Counted from the first letter of the stretch, positions 1-12,311 are shown. The stretch is DNA of 64,000 bases from Siphonodentalium dalli (GCA_032622095.1 CP136064.1:43790989-43854988), one strand, 5' to 3'. The notes: generated from the letters alone by a model not told the origin. A program made the numbers and translations.

Positions 1-660
1 AGCGGTCATAAATCTGTCAACATTTTATTGGAAACTAACTAGATATTTAATTGGTCTAACTTATATGCGGTTCTAATCAGGTCGAATTCATCGATACATT
101 GCAAGTGCTTTCGTTGTAAATGGAGCAACATATCAATGAAATTGCTTTTTTATGGATGTCGTCTTGGTCTATGTTACTCAATTCTGATGTAATTGGGCCA
201 GTGTGGCCACAGTTCATGGTCATCCCTACTTTCTACGCAAAGTTTTGCCAAATTCCATCAAAATACGTGGCCAGACTCCCAAAATCAATATTCGGCACAA
301 TTTCGTACCGCTATTTTTTTTTTAATATATTGTACATGGCTCAAACGATACTGGGACTGTCGGAATAGAATATTTAGTTGCCAGTTGTGTAACTAACATT
401 TTGCAAGGCAATTCGGGCAATATGGTAAATGATTTATCCGTGCAAGACAGTCAAGAGAGTTCAAGACAAGAAACACCTTCACCAAAGATATTTCTGTTTT
501 TCTTGAAAATATGGTCTGGACATGAACAATAAATTTGGTCAATTTGTGATAACAAAATCCAATAATTCCGGCAACGTAAGTGATTACAATAGCCACAATT
601 ATCACATTAATCAGAAATATTAGTAGTCAATTTTTAGAGGGTAGATTAGCCATTATTAGA
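1..660. other. AT-rich stretch without recognisable gene
   Basis: Only short reading frames of 60-82 codons are open here and none resembles a family I know. I see no RNA gene and no clear repeat. Probably intergenic or intronic DNA. Confidence 0.4.
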
Positions 661-930
661 CATTGACTCTCTGGAATGCTCTACCGTTGACCATTCGCAA
701 CTGATATGGAAATGATGAATTCAAAGGTCTTTTGAAAACTCATTTATTCACGGAATATTATTCTGAACCTTTGGATGTGGAACTAATGAACCAGCTGTCA
801 ATGCGGGCTACATATTTATCGCATTTTTGAAATGTAACTTTGTGAATTTATTTTAATGTTGTCAAGCGCCTTGAAACCTCGGTGATATGTGCTCTATACA
901 AGAAATGTGTGATATGATATGATATGATAT
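661..930 (+). mobile_element. 3' fragment of a CR1/L2-like non-LTR retrotransposon
   Basis: Translation gives the end of a LINE ORF2: a W-N-A-L-P motif near 672-686, then after one frame change an F-K-G-L-L-K-T-H-L-F motif at about 720-750, with a stop at about 829. Both motifs are usual at the C-terminus of CR1/L2-type ORF2. The following 3' UTR has the familiar 'GCGCCTTGAAACC...GTGCTCTATACAAGAAATG' character and ends in a TGATA pentamer tail at about 909-930, as expected for this clade. The copy is heavily 5' truncated and frameshifted, so it is dead. Confidence 0.6.
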
Positions 931-1670
931 CAACCGCAACTGGTAAGCCCCACTGGGTCAATATCTACTATTTGTAATATTTTGGCCACCATTTTGGTGG
1001 CTATTTCTTGATCCAACAGTGATAATATTAGTGATATTGAGGTGGGATATTTATAGGTAATGGCATGCATCAGTTATATCGACCAGTTCTGTACATTTCT
1101 TGTTGATATATAACAAGAGTCCCAATGGCGATTGTTGGTGAAATTTTATACCGCGTTCTGTAAAATCAACTTTTTGAGGGGTGCGAAGAAACTGGGACAA
1201 TTATGTCATAAATGATCTCCAATGATCAGCTAACATGAAACATAAACAATAAATCCACTATTCTTCACCAGTTTCAAACAGCAGAAACTGATCTAGAAAC
1301 TATTAGTGAAAAATACAATTTTCCAGATCCGGCCGCCTTTTTGGTGGCCATCTTGGGTGGGAAGTTCCAATTTTCCCTAAAGTGGTGTTACAATGACTTG
1401 GTTTCACAAATATATGTATTTGTATACTTTTGACAAGATAGTCTCGCTATAATTCGGATCAAAATGACTCGGTGCCTCGTTTGAAAAACGGCGGACAAGT
1501 GAACGCAATCTTGTCTGTTTGTTGTCTGAGCGGACACTTTTTTATGTTAAAATTGCTTAAAAGGTGAGCGACAAAAGAAATGTACGGGGTGATGTTAAGT
1601 CATATGGTGCGAGGTACACTAGGCTATCAGTTCCCGGAAAAATCGCGAGTTTTCTAAGTTTTAGAGGAGG
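931..1670. other. Unannotated non-coding stretch
   Basis: No coding potential is recognisable. It holds phrases of the 'GGCCGCC...TTTGGTGGCCATCTTG' type at about 1000 and 1330, which recur across the window as remnants of a dispersed repeat. Confidence 0.35.
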
Positions 1671-1674
1671 GGTA

Positions 1675-2060
1675 AAACTACCCCTTCTTATCTGAAAATG
1701 TTGCAGAAATCCGCTTCTTAAGTTGGGTTTCTATGTTTAGTATATATATAAGAATGACAGTAGTAAATGTCAAGGACGTACACGAAAGTTCTAATAAAAG
1801 TGATTTTTGACGTTTTTGAGAGTTTCTGTCAAAAGACCCCTTCTTATCTGAAAATGCTGCAAAAAACATTTCTTAGGTTATGTTTTATGACCAGCGTGGT
1901 ACACAGACGTGTTTACAACATATATCATCCTCGTACTCGAAAGTTCGTTTAAAGGTGATTTTTGGGTTTGTTTTGGTGAGCCCATGGCCCCTTTATGTTG
2001 TAATTGCGGAACTTAAAAATTGGGTTTTTGCCGTTTGCTGGGCTCCCTAAATATGGTTTC
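1675..2060. repeat. Diverged tandem repeat, period about 150-160 bp
   Basis: The phrase 'CCCCTTCTTATCTGAAAATG' occurs at about 1680 and again at 1838. A weaker third unit begins near 1986. Each unit runs through a 'GAAAGTTC...AAAGTGATTTTTG' section. Units differ by substitutions and small indels, so the array is old. The short frames across it are by-products of the repeat. Confidence 0.55.
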
Positions 2061-2589
2061 GAACTTTCCGATAACTCTTTTCTTATCTGCTAAAATATCT
2101 TGTTGATTTTTTTCCATAAAAGTAACCAGCTCGTAACTAGTTGTCCGTTATTTCGTTAAAATATCACCCCAGTGTGATTCCAATATTATCGGGCAAGTGT
2201 TTTACTAATTAACATAAAATTATAAAGCGTAGATTTAACGAAATAATGAGCAACTAACAAACACACCATATTTCACACATCGCCACATAAACATATAAGA
2301 AATACCAAACTCAGCGGAGGGCACTGTACAGAAAGTCAGCCCAAAAAAGCACTCGTCGTTGCAATCTAAGATATTGCTTAATTTTCTAACTCTAGCGGCC
2401 ATCTTGAATTCCTTGAACATATGTAACGCATTAGAACCCTACTGCAGAAACTCTCGTCCAGAGGATTTAAAAAAACATACAGTTCGCAAATTTTAAGCTG
2501 AAACCACCGAAACATTTCTCATTTGGGAAGCGGCGTTCAAATGTTATACAATGCCAGCTCCGGTGTCGATGCAGTCACTTGCGGGGACA

Positions 2590-2868
2590 CAATGTGGTCA
2601 ACAATCTGATACTCTAAACTTTGTAGTTGTGGTATCGGCGACGATACTAACATATCATACTGTTGGCCACTATTTCTTTGAATGTTCGCTATATGCTAGC
2701 GAAAGACTTAGGATATACAATAGTTTGTTACCTTTTTATGTGAATACCATATCAGTCAAGACACTTTTGTTCAGCAACCCATACATAAATGACGAAATTC
2801 ATACTGTAATCTTTAATTACGTGCATCGGTTCACTAAAGAAACAAAACGTTTCGACCTCGATGTCTGA
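2590..2868 (+). mobile_element. Degenerate LINE ORF2 C-terminal fragment
   Basis: The open frame contains C-G-Q-Q-S-D-T, then V-G-H-Y-F-F-E-C-S-L-Y, then L-L-F-S-N-P and I-F-N-Y-V-H-R-F, and ends K-R-F. This is the pattern of the C-terminal Cys/His region of CR1- or RTE-like ORF2, where a Cys...His...Cys cluster is followed by 'LLFG.P' and a terminal 'Y/F-I..TKRF'. About 16 residues appear inserted between the first Cys and the HY motif, which suggests decay. No upstream reverse transcriptase remains. Confidence 0.5.
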
Positions 2869-2984
2869 GATGGGTAGACAAAGAAAGCGAGAGCGACTTA
2901 ACTATAGTTGTTGACAGGTATCCCCTGATGTTAAATATATATCGAAAACACAGTAAAGCTGTCGACACCATGCATATGCAATAC

Positions 2985-3190
<206 letters not shown>

Positions 3191-4535
3191 CTTTATACAG
3201 TTACTTTCGCCTTTCTCTCTATCTCCCTCCACATATCTCCCCATATCTCTCCCTTACATATATCCATCTCCACCGTTTGCCTAAATTCAGTCACTTTATC
3301 TCGTTTTGTGTCACCCTTCCTTCTCTCATACATACCATATGAAACAACCCATCAACTGTTAGTTGTCATTACTGATTCGTAGGTATATTCTTATAATATA
3401 TTTCCTTGCTCATGTCAATGTTTGATTTGTTTGTATTCAGTGTTTGATGACGAGGAGAGTATGCTATTGTAAGTGACAGCACTTGTCATCCCATCCCTTT
3501 TGCCCTTGTATATATTTATATATATTATAATATGTTTAAATTATCTTGAATCCCCGAAGGGGTAGGGCATGTTCGTAGTGTAATCTGGTGCAACAAGCTT
3601 ACCTTACGGTACGAAACTAAATTTTAGCAGATTCAGTAGTTTATATCATGCAGTAACATAGTGGAGTGATGACCCAGTCGTGGTTTCCCATGTGAGTTAC
3701 ATAACTTTCGGAGTGTTTCACCAGATCAGCTCCAAAAAAAACACACCGGAGATCAGTGTTGCACTAATGCTGCGCTGGTCGTGGTAGTAACAGTTTAATA
3801 CTGGTGATTAAGCATTGACAACCGGCCGCTAAACGCTATTTATCAAACCTATATATAAGCCCACGGTTTTGCATAATAATCCTGACCAATTCTTTGTAAG
3901 AATAAATCCCCCCTCTCCGTCAGGGTCGTGATAAGATACCGTTCAACAATACAATAGAGCAATGTCCCTAGAAATCTACTAGATGATATTGTCCTCCAGT
4001 ATGCATGGGTCGCCGTTGTACGGTGGCCCTCGTTACGTCACATGTTACATAAATAAAGGACACAGATCTAGATCAAGGATTCAACATCATTCGTCAAAGA
4101 AACGTGTAGTCAATTCAATCTAACACAGCTTTAGCTATGAACTGTCACGTCGGCTTACATCACGATTGATTCTTGCCACTTATTAGATCTACGAAATGCC
4201 ACGAGTTATTGCTTAAAGATGTCCTGTCCGATATCACATGATAAAACCACCATCCTAACGTTTTGTATACCAGAAATAATTAGATCGGACCACGAGCTAT
4301 TTAATAAGATGTTTTGATGGCCAGATATCGACTTTAGATCACGGTTTGAATTTTTATCAGCTTAGCAACAAATCAAATCACCGTCTATTCAAAGAGCGTC
4401 CATGCATCCGTCGTCCAAAATCGGTAGGTATGTAGTTAAGAGCATTCTCTTTAATTGCTTGTAATCATATATTGGTTTTCAAGTTGAATAAGAGAGTTAT
4501 CTGTTAGTATACCTTCCATGCAAAGAATCCATTTA

Positions 4536-4539
<4 letters not shown>
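3191..4539. other. No recognisable gene or element
   Basis: Only short open frames are present. I see no family, RNA gene or strong repeat in this stretch. Confidence 0.35.

Positions 4540-4591
<52 letters not shown>
4540..4591. repeat. (TA)n microsatellite
   Basis: About 25 uninterrupted TA dinucleotides. Confidence 0.95.
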
Positions 4592-4596
<5 letters not shown>

Positions 4597-5329
4597 GATT
4601 AACAAATAGATAATGCAGTGCGTTTGTTGCAAATAGTTCCTGTCATACTCCCAAATGTAGTAGTAGTAATATATTTTATTTGACCATGCAGTCTTGAAAA
4701 TTTGTATTTTTATTTTGTTTAAACCACTCTTTTTTTTAAGGACAATTATTTTTTGCTTCAAATTGATAGTTTGAAATTGAGATTTGTTGACAATTCACGA
4801 ATGTCTGTGACATAACGGTAAAAGCATCAGATTGTCTGGCGAATGACGACTCGTGAATAATATGCTCACAGTCAGAAACTTATTGCATTCCGCCTAACAG
4901 CACATTTATTTTGTTTTCGTATACCGAGATCCAATTCTCTTTCTCAATTCCTTCCGTTTTTACTCCTTTTCTCCATCTCAATTACTCAGTAATATGTACA
5001 TATAGCGTGTGTGCATATATCATTTTATAGTCTGCCTGTGCCGACAACCTAATGACTGTACCACAATAATTATAAACTTTGTATAAACTGTATATGCTCT
5101 CCGTTACTGGATGGTAACACATAAATAATAACGAGGTTCTAACTTGGTTTGTGTTGTGTCGGCCGAGAATTATCAGCCTTCAGTATATCACAAGAAAACT
5201 AAGATGCATGCATCAGGTCGACCGTGAACTATCTACCATAGAATTGTTGTAGCTATCAATTATACATTTTGGAACACCTGTCTGTGTGTATGCATGAATG
5301 CATGTGTGTATGTGTTATAGACTCTAACA
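4592..5329. other. Non-coding stretch with a TG-rich run
   Basis: A TG/CATG-rich run lies at 5281-5313. A phrase at 4798-4866 looks slightly like a decayed tRNA-derived SINE head ('ACATAACGGTAAAAGC') but does not fold as a tRNA. No gene seen. Confidence 0.3.
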
Positions 5330-5636
5330 CTGCTCGACTGATCCGACTCGGATTTGGTATTTAACGCGTCAACTTGACCTCGCTCATAGGCATGTTTCTG
5401 GACCTTGACCGATCCGACTAAAAATTTGTGTGTAGGACTACTTCGATCCCGGGAGCAATATGGACGGGTCCAATTTCACGTGGGACCATGTTCTCGAACG
5501 TGCTGATATAGGCATGTTTCTGGACCAATTGAACAATAGTTTGGCCAGACGCTGTACATACTGGGTACTGTCCAGATGGAGGCGATCACAAAGAAAATCC
5601 CTAAATAGCCCGAACGAAGTCGAGTACATCAGCTAG
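5330..5636 (+). mobile_element. Helitron-like non-autonomous element, 5'-diverged copy
   Basis: The 3' end is clear: a stem-loop 'AGCCCGAACGAAGTCGAG' at about 5607-5624 is followed 8 bases later by CTAG at 5633-5636 and then T. This is the arrangement of Helitron 3' termini. Upstream lie 'GACCGATCCGACTAAAA' and 'GGACGGGTCCAATTTCACG' phrases related to the family's minisatellite core. Its CTAG abuts the 5' end of the next copy, so the two stand head to tail. The 5' boundary is uncertain. Confidence 0.5.
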
Positions 5637-6133
5637 TTTAATATATATTTTGGACATTTGTCTGTCTGTTTGTCTGTTAGCTATGGCCGGGAAAACTGCC
5701 GGACAGATTTGACGAAATTTGATACCAAGGGAAATTATTTCCAGGGAGTATTTTGGACGGGTCAAATCTTGATCCCGACCTGACTTTGACATTCAAAATA
5801 TCAATTCAAGGTCAAATCTTGTAAAACGGAAGTATTTCTACGAAATTTAATACCTACTGTTACTTTTGTCCCAGGAGTGTTTCGGGTGGGTCAAATCATG
5901 ACCCTGACCTGATCTTGACATTCAAAATTGTCAATTCAAGGTCAAATCGGGTAAAGCCGGGCGGATTTCGACGGGTACTTTTGTCGTGACTTTTGTCCGG
6001 GGAGTGTTTTGGACGGTTCAAATCGTGACCCGACATGACGTTCACCTTTAAAATGATCAATTCAAGGTTAAATCGCGCAATTGTCCGAAAATCAGAGGGG
6101 AACATCCCGGACGAAGTCGGGTCCACCAGCTAC
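5637..6133 (+). mobile_element. Helitron-like non-autonomous element with minisatellite core
   Basis: It starts with a TA-rich 5' end ('TAATATATATTTTGGACATT'), then a (GTCT)n stretch, then about three units of roughly 125 bp. Each unit carries 'TTCGACGAAATTTGATACC', 'GGGAGTGTTTTGGACGGGTC' and 'CAATTCAAGGTCAAATC' phrases. The 3' end has a stem-loop at about 6115-6122 (CCCGG...CGGG) and a terminal CTAC, a diverged CTRR. No coding capacity, so non-autonomous. Confidence 0.6.
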
Positions 6134-6289
6134 TATTATATATTTCTAGATTTAGTTACAAACTAAATACCTGTATATTGTACAAAGTAATGTTTGACAA
6201 ATATATCTGTATCAATATTACCATACGGGTCATTAAAATAGATACGACGAAACAAATTTTGAAGGGTGTTTGTATCAGGTAATTTTTTA

Positions 6290-6835
6290 TATTTCAAATG
6301 ATGACAGGAATGCGGAAAGTTGAAGTACCTACGTAATACTGGCTATCCGAATGAAGAGATATACATGTATATAAAAACCAAAATAGAAGATGACTGCTGG
6401 CGACAATGTTTTCCAAAAAAAATTCAAAGCATTCGATAGCTCACATCTAGTTGTCAGCCCGAAGATCAAATATGAAGTTTGGTGACTATCAGATGAGGGA
6501 TATGTCTGTACAGTTGCTAAACAATTCAGTCGTGCAAAAGAGGATCAAACAGTAAGATACCAAATTGCTGCCTGTGGTAATGTTTTTTAACGAAATTCGG
6601 GAAAATTAGATTACTCTCACCCTGGTTATCCAGAAGATCATTGTGGAATCTGGTGACGATCGGACAAGGGGTGTCGTCTGTAGGATCAACCAAATTATTT
6701 AGCTATAAAAATAGTAAAATTCAAGATCAGCGCTGGCAGTGATGTCTTCACAAGGACAGTTTGAGAAAAAAATATATGGCTCACATCTAGCGGTGACCCA
6801 AAATATCCACACGAGAAAACGTTCTCCAATAAAAG
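6290..6835 (+). repeat. Dispersed repeat, two to three diverged copies
   Basis: A phrase set recurs at about 6390-6500, 6560-6680 and 6730-6800: 'GCTGGCGACAATGTTTTCC', then 'GATAGCTCACATCTAG', then 'GTTTGGTGACTATCAGATGAG'. A further copy lies at 9020-9330. No reading frame is conserved between copies, so this is an interspersed repeat rather than an exon family. Confidence 0.5.
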
Positions 6836-7271
6836 CTGGCTGCAGGGTGCGCCAATTGATTCAAATTCGAAATTTAGCAGGGTGTACTGCTTGTGGCCAT
6901 GTTTTCCCCGCAAATTTGATAGACTGATGGACAAAACCACTGAATCCGTTGAATCAATATACATGTATACATGGATTAATTTATATGCATTGTTATACAC
7001 ACAGTACTGGTATATAAAGGTACTGAAAATAACAATATTACTAGTATACACAAAATAAACCATATATCATGGCTATGGGTTCTAATATCCGAATATGACA
7101 GCTGAGAACTTGGTGTGAATTGAAGAGTGGTGGTGTCTCAAGCATATCTAACCCTCCACGTTAGGAACATGCCATTAAATGTCATAAGTATAATCTAGCT
7201 TGAGGACAGAAGTTATCCATAAAACCCCCCTTAATTCAACCAGGTCCTCGCGCGATGTATGGTCGATCACA

Positions 7272-8913
7272 TGATGATTTACACTCTTAGAACAAGAAGT
7301 CCTTCAGAGAACCCAAAAAGGTTCTTCACCTTGTCACAATAGGAGCACCTTTTTTGGTGCTTCAAAGGGCCCCAAAATAAGGTTCTACTCAAGAACCATA
7401 TCATAAGGTTCCACAGAAGAACCCCAAGATGGTTCTTAAGGGAACCATAATATGAACATGGTTCTTCGGGGAACCTTTATAAGAATCCCAGATGGTACTT
7501 CGGATGACCCAATCATAAGGGTCACACGAGGATTTTTTCAGAGAACCTTTCATATATCAGAACAGGGTACGTAAGGGGTCAACAGAGAGCTACAGAGAAC
7601 CTGTATAAGAACCCCAGATGGAATAGCGTAAGGTTATAATATAGTATGTTTGCGCTCTTGTGTATATCGAGACGTTCAGTCAACTTTGAGGTGTTTTATA
7701 ATAACTAATAGATTGTCATGATATTGAAGCATTTGGGGAATGATATGTACACGGCAGCTTATACCTACACATTCCATATACAATTCGCTTAATTTTGGTG
7801 TGATTCATATTCATGAATACACGAAGGTGTTGAATTAGTCTGCACTTATAACATATATTCGTGTGTATTTTACAATTATCACACGAGGGTTCTTCAGAGA
7901 ACCTTTCATTTTCCAGAACAGGGTTCTTAAGGGAACCATAATCTATCCCAACATGGTTCTTTAGAGAACCTTTATATGAACCACAGATGGAATAGCGTAC
8001 GATGATAATATAGTATGTTTGCGCTCTTGCATATTTGTGTGTATTTTACGATTAGCCGACGAACGTGCGATAACGTTGTCGGCTCCACGTATTCAATACG
8101 TTGATATTGTAAACAAACTTTTCTCAAGTGTCGTTTTGGTCCAACTATCACTTTTTCGACACGGAGAGCTGGTCCGAATAAATGATAAGATGTAATTAGA
8201 TAGAATTATCGAAAGAATTTAACCGATTAGGGTGAATTTTAAGAGAATCGATTGGAGAAATCTTGGTAACCTTTTCATCAGAAACGCGAATTCTGCCATC
8301 ACATTATTCGGTATGATGTAGGCGAAGTAACCCTAAAATTTTGGCAAGTATTTAACCCATCAATCCCCATTACGGTGAAAGTTGAAGGGTGAAGAAGTTC
8401 TCGTACAGGCTCGCGAATGGTCCGAGTGCACTGCCTGTGACCTTTTATCTTTAGATAGCAAGTTTGGGCCCAATCGGTCGAGCCGTTTTCGAGTCTATAA
8501 AGGACACACACGGAAGTCTCAAAATATATAGTAGATAGATTACTCACCATTTTTGGTTAGTAGTAGGCCTACATTATTTGCTTTAGGCATTACTTGAGAA
8601 AATGTAATGCATTGCAATGCATTACTATTATACATTACTATTCCCCAACCCTGTGAACAAACACGTACTCCTTTCTCTCTGGTTGATGTTTTATGCATGT
8701 TAATCACTCAATTCGGCTCCATGGCACATGTAACAACTGCATTATTGTTTGGTCACGAAGAACCCTTCAGCATCCCAGAGAACCCCAGTTACACACAGAC
8801 GAACCCTATCGATTACAGATAACCTTTTCTGACACCGAGGAACCTTTGGGTTCTTACAGAGAACCTTTGGATTCTTACAGAGAACCCCAAAGAACCCTTA
8901 TTTCTTAGAGTGT
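7272..8913. mobile_element. Element with TACACTCTTAGAA-type inverted ends and AGAACC/GGTTCT palindromic array
   Basis: The left end reads 'TACACTCTTAGAACAAG' and the right end is its inverted counterpart ('CTTATTTCTTAGAGTGTA' at about 8896-8913). Between them AGAACC and GGTTCT hexamers repeat every 20-40 bases (7295-7620, 7890-7990, 8755-8905), making many small inverted repeats. An internal phrase ('AATATAGTATGTTTGCGCTC') is duplicated at 7640 and 8007. A Helitron-like copy (8052-8539) is nested inside. No transposase frame remains. Confidence 0.55.
8052..8539 (-). mobile_element. Helitron-like non-autonomous element (nested)
   Basis: Read on the minus strand it begins TC after a flanking A at 8540 ('TCTATCTACTATATATTTTG'). 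It runs through 'GACTCGAAAACGGCTCGACC' and ends with a 12-bp stem-loop at 8054-8083 and CTAA at 8052-8055, followed by T. A|TC...CTRR|T is the Helitron signature. It lacks the long minisatellite core found in relatives at 13.3, 34.1 and 28.6 kb. Confidence 0.6.
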
Positions 8914-9019
8914 AGGGGGGGGTATAATTGTTGTATAAAAACAGCACTGCATGTAAATATAAAATAGTGCTACATCTTATTACATCTTATTGCCATATAT
9001 AATCAGTGACTATTCAGAC

Positions 9020-9330
9020 AGTCTGACAAAATAAAGTTTCAGTGACACTCTATCCGAAGAGGGGAATAATTCCATCTGTTACAGTCAATGGAGCAATTAT
9101 GAATCTGGAAAGGTGAAATTTCTAAGTAATACTAGATATCGACATGACGCGATAACATATAACGTAAATGCAATATGGCCGCTGGCGACCATTTTTTCCT
9201 ATAAAATCAAAACAATATTTGATAGCTCTCATCTGATAGATCAATATCAAGATAAATATGTAGTTTGGTGATGATCGGATGAGTGAAGTGGACTGTGCTA
9301 AACGGTTTAGTAATGCTTAAAAAGATTCTT
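9020..9330 (+). repeat. Further copy of the 6.3-6.8 kb dispersed repeat
   Basis: It shares 'GCCGCTGGCGACCATTTTTTCC', 'GATAGCTCTCATCTGATAG' and 'GTTTGGTGATGATCGGATGAG' with 6390-6530 in the same order and orientation. Confidence 0.5.
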
Positions 9331-9625
9331 ACCTTAATATTTTTATGTTCACTTTATAAACTTCACTGAGTCATCTTTGTCATGTATTGAGTTTGATATC
9401 TTTTGTTAACAGTTTATAAATCATGTATGTCTCATGTTTGTTATTTTAATTTATGTGTTTATTATCATTAAATAAAGTTGCATTCCATAAAAAGATTCTT
9501 ACCTCAATGTTTTTATGTTCACTTTATAAACTCCACTGAGTCATCTTTGTCATGTATTGAATTTGATATCTTTTGTTAACAGTTTATAAATTATGTATGT
9601 CTCGTGTTCGTTATTATATTATATA
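9317..9625 (+). repeat. Tandem duplication, period about 170 bp
   Basis: A segment beginning 'AAAAAGATTCTTACCT' at 9319 starts again at 9488 and matches for about 130 bases with only a few substitutions ('TTCACTTTATAAACT', 'TCATCTTTGTCATGTATTGA'). The first unit ends with an AATAAA at about 9470, so it may derive from a transcript 3' end. Confidence 0.75.
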
Positions 9626-9629
9626 CACT

Positions 9630-10504
9630 TTATAGTATGTTTCAGAACGAAAAAAAAAATGAATAAAATCAACAAATTTGTAAATTTAAAAACAATTCAA
9701 ACGTTGTTGTATTCCATGTCCCAGCCCGGACATATACAACAAATTTCAATAATATTAATTGAGAAACAACGGACCAAACGCCATATAACACCCCGTATAC
9801 ATCTTTTATTCCGAGTTGGCCTTTTATTCCGAGTTGGCACACGTCGATTGGGGCGAGTTAGCCCTGGGGCGAGTACGCCGATTCCGGCACCTTCTCTATT
9901 TGCAGCAGGTATACGTTTACGCTGGTTTACGCGTAATTTAATATACAAAGTTCCCCAATTGGTATCGTAAATAGAGCGACCTTATTTGTTATTGATTATC
10001 AAGTTGCTAAACACTAAAAACGACACATTCACATGCTCGTTCAAGCGCAGTAGTCTATTTTCCCCATGTTAAAGGACATCCACAAATACTAAATAACGCT
10101 AACCTACTGCGAATGTTTGACACGACAACTGTTAACATATTTGGGCTGAATTCATCTGACGCGGCATTATTCCTCAAAATAAACAACAAAACCATCGTTA
10201 CTTGGAAATGTAGTTTGGGCTAACATTTACATAAATCCTCCACATCAATTATCCCGACACACACGTCAGATGAAAAGCAGCCATGAAGTAAACGGCCAAA
10301 TTGGCCGAAATAAGAGCCTCCGACATTCGGTTCAGGCTGAAATTACATATAAGTTACTTCGCGGGCTGATAAATATACGGATCGCGGAAGGCGACATGGT
10401 CACTCCGTCGATAACCCGTCCGGCATCACACTAACCATGCGAGAGCAATAACCTCTAAATGTTATTATTCGAAATGCTGTTTTATACATGTATATAAACA
10501 GAGA
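9630..10504. other. No recognisable gene
   Basis: A 17-base phrase 'TTTTATTCCGAGTTGGC' is duplicated in tandem at about 9807-9839. The 125-codon frame over 9593-9970 is not like any family I know and has no supporting context. Confidence 0.35.
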
Positions 10505-10642
10505 GTAATCAATTGATGTCGACGATTACGTGAAATATAGTTCACTTGGGAGACGGGCTTGGTAAAACCCGAGCGAGGGTTTTACCGATAGGACTCGATC
10601 CCCGAGTGAATTATGTCACGTAATCATCGAAACCAATTGATT
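10505..10642. mobile_element. Foldback element (imperfect palindrome)
   Basis: The left arm 'AATCAATTGATGTCGACGAT...ACGTGA' pairs with the right arm 'TCACGTAATCATCG...CAATTGATT'. An inner pair 'GGTAAAACC/GGTTTTACC' surrounds a short loop near 10575. The whole can form a hairpin of about 135 bases, typical of a small foldback MITE. Confidence 0.65.
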
Positions 10643-11680
10643 ATCTTGTGTATTACACACTTTCCACCATTAGAAGGCGCTAATTATAAAATTATTTTGT
10701 GACAAAATAGTCCCAGTTCAGCTGATCGCGTGCTCTCACCGATGATGTAATTCACGGGTGTCATTATCACTTTAATTTACCGAGAAACCCGTATAAATCA
10801 CGGCTAATTGTGTAATAAAATGTCATAATTCAATGGAGGATTGAAAACACCAATAGCTTTAGTCGTGTATTTGTGTAACAGGGTGCTACATTTATAACCA
10901 CGATTCACGACATACATTCCAATGGGTTCGTATCATAGGAGTAACTCCATCGTTAGGCAATGTTCCTCAATTGTTCCACATAAACTCGAAAACAGAGAAT
11001 GACATTTTAAAGTGCATGCGTGCAGGTTATTATCAAAACTGCAAAAAATCACTACGGCGAAAACAAACGCTAAAGAACAAACAAACTACCGATCCATCAG
11101 AAGCGAAGGTGACCAAAATCGCGATGGAGTCACGCGTATCACAAATAACAAGATTGAATTTCACAGGGACGGCGAATTGGTGATTGCTTATCAGCGCGAA
11201 GCACACACGGGGAAATATTCGAGGTCCAATGATGAATCGACGAAGAATGTCTAAAGTGGAAATTATCGTGCTATATTTCTTTGGATTTGCATATAGACAC
11301 CAAGACCTTTTTCCACCGAATTTAAAGTATGTCTCATAATTATTTGTATGGCTACGATTCTTCGGTATCGATTAATCATTGTCTATTTCGGCCCACTTTA
11401 AATGGTCTGTACGGATGAATCAAGGTCACTTTGTTTTGTCCGAAAGCTCTCAGTCGAACGAATCATGATTGATTCTTCTTACTACATAGGGCGTCTTATT
11501 TACAGATAGCTCGAATATCATCCAGACTATTGTCGCCGTCATTAGCAAATATTATCACAGCAGACTAAAGGTCCATTCATATTATTTCGTGTATACATCT
11601 GTAACAGGTCTTAGATAAGCAATTGCTACCAGTAAAATGACACTCCAATAACTATGCAAATTCGAAGAATTAGATTACAT
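10643..11680. other. No recognisable gene
   Basis: Two overlapping short frames at 10971-11254 have no recognisable domain. No repeats stand out. Confidence 0.3.
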
Positions 11681-12311
11681 ATATGTGACCCGTCATATCA
11701 AATCCAGTCGTAAGTCGGGATTTTTTTACCCTGTGCCAATGCATTCTCTTATATATGCGAGTCGACCATAGGTCGCCTTGCATATATAAGAGAATGCATT
11801 GCCCTAACAATTTTTTACAATTTTAATAAATTTTTCTTGTATTCTTTAACAATTTTATAATTTCACACATACAGAGCCCCAGACAAACATGAGCAGACGA
11901 CACTCTTCTATATGCTTCTATATATGTGTGGGGCTCCCTGCAGGGTAATGGATGTTTTTTATTTTATGTCCTAAAAATTGTAAGAAACATTTATTTTAAA
12001 AAAAATGATAAAAAATTGTTAGGCCAATGCATTCTCTTATATATGCGAGGCGACCTATGGTCGACTCGCATACATAAGAGAATGAATTGGCCTAACAATT
12101 TTTTATCATTTTTCCGACTAAATCCTGAAAAGTTACCCATAATTCTGCTGTGGGCTTATTTAAAAAAAAATGATAAAAAATTGTTAGGCCAATGCATTCT
12201 CTTATATATGCGAGGCGACCTATGGTCGACTCGCATACATAAGAGAATGCATTGGCACAGGGTAAAAAAATTCCCGACTTACGACTGGATTTGATATGGC
12301 GGGTCACATAT
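11681..12311. mobile_element. MITE with ~57-bp terminal inverted repeats
   Basis: The ends are near-perfect inverted repeats: 11684-11739 ('TGTGACCCGTCATATCAAAT...') against 12256-12308, differing by one substitution and one extra A. Inside, a hairpin unit ('CCAATGCATTCTCTTATATA' with its complement) occurs three times, at 11739-11803, 12032-12092 and 12194-12256. The last two lie in a direct duplication of period about 162 bp. The 122-codon frame at 11926-12294 is created by this duplication. There is no transposase, so it is non-autonomous. The superfamily is not clear to me. Confidence 0.8.

Noticed and set aside
4798-4866. tRNA-like or tRNA-SINE head
   Set aside because: A box-A-like phrase is present, but the anticodon stem and T-arm do not pair and no box B is convincing.
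11926-12294. 122-codon frame with an internally repeated peptide
   Set aside because: It arises from the 162-bp direct duplication inside the MITE and has no family resemblance.
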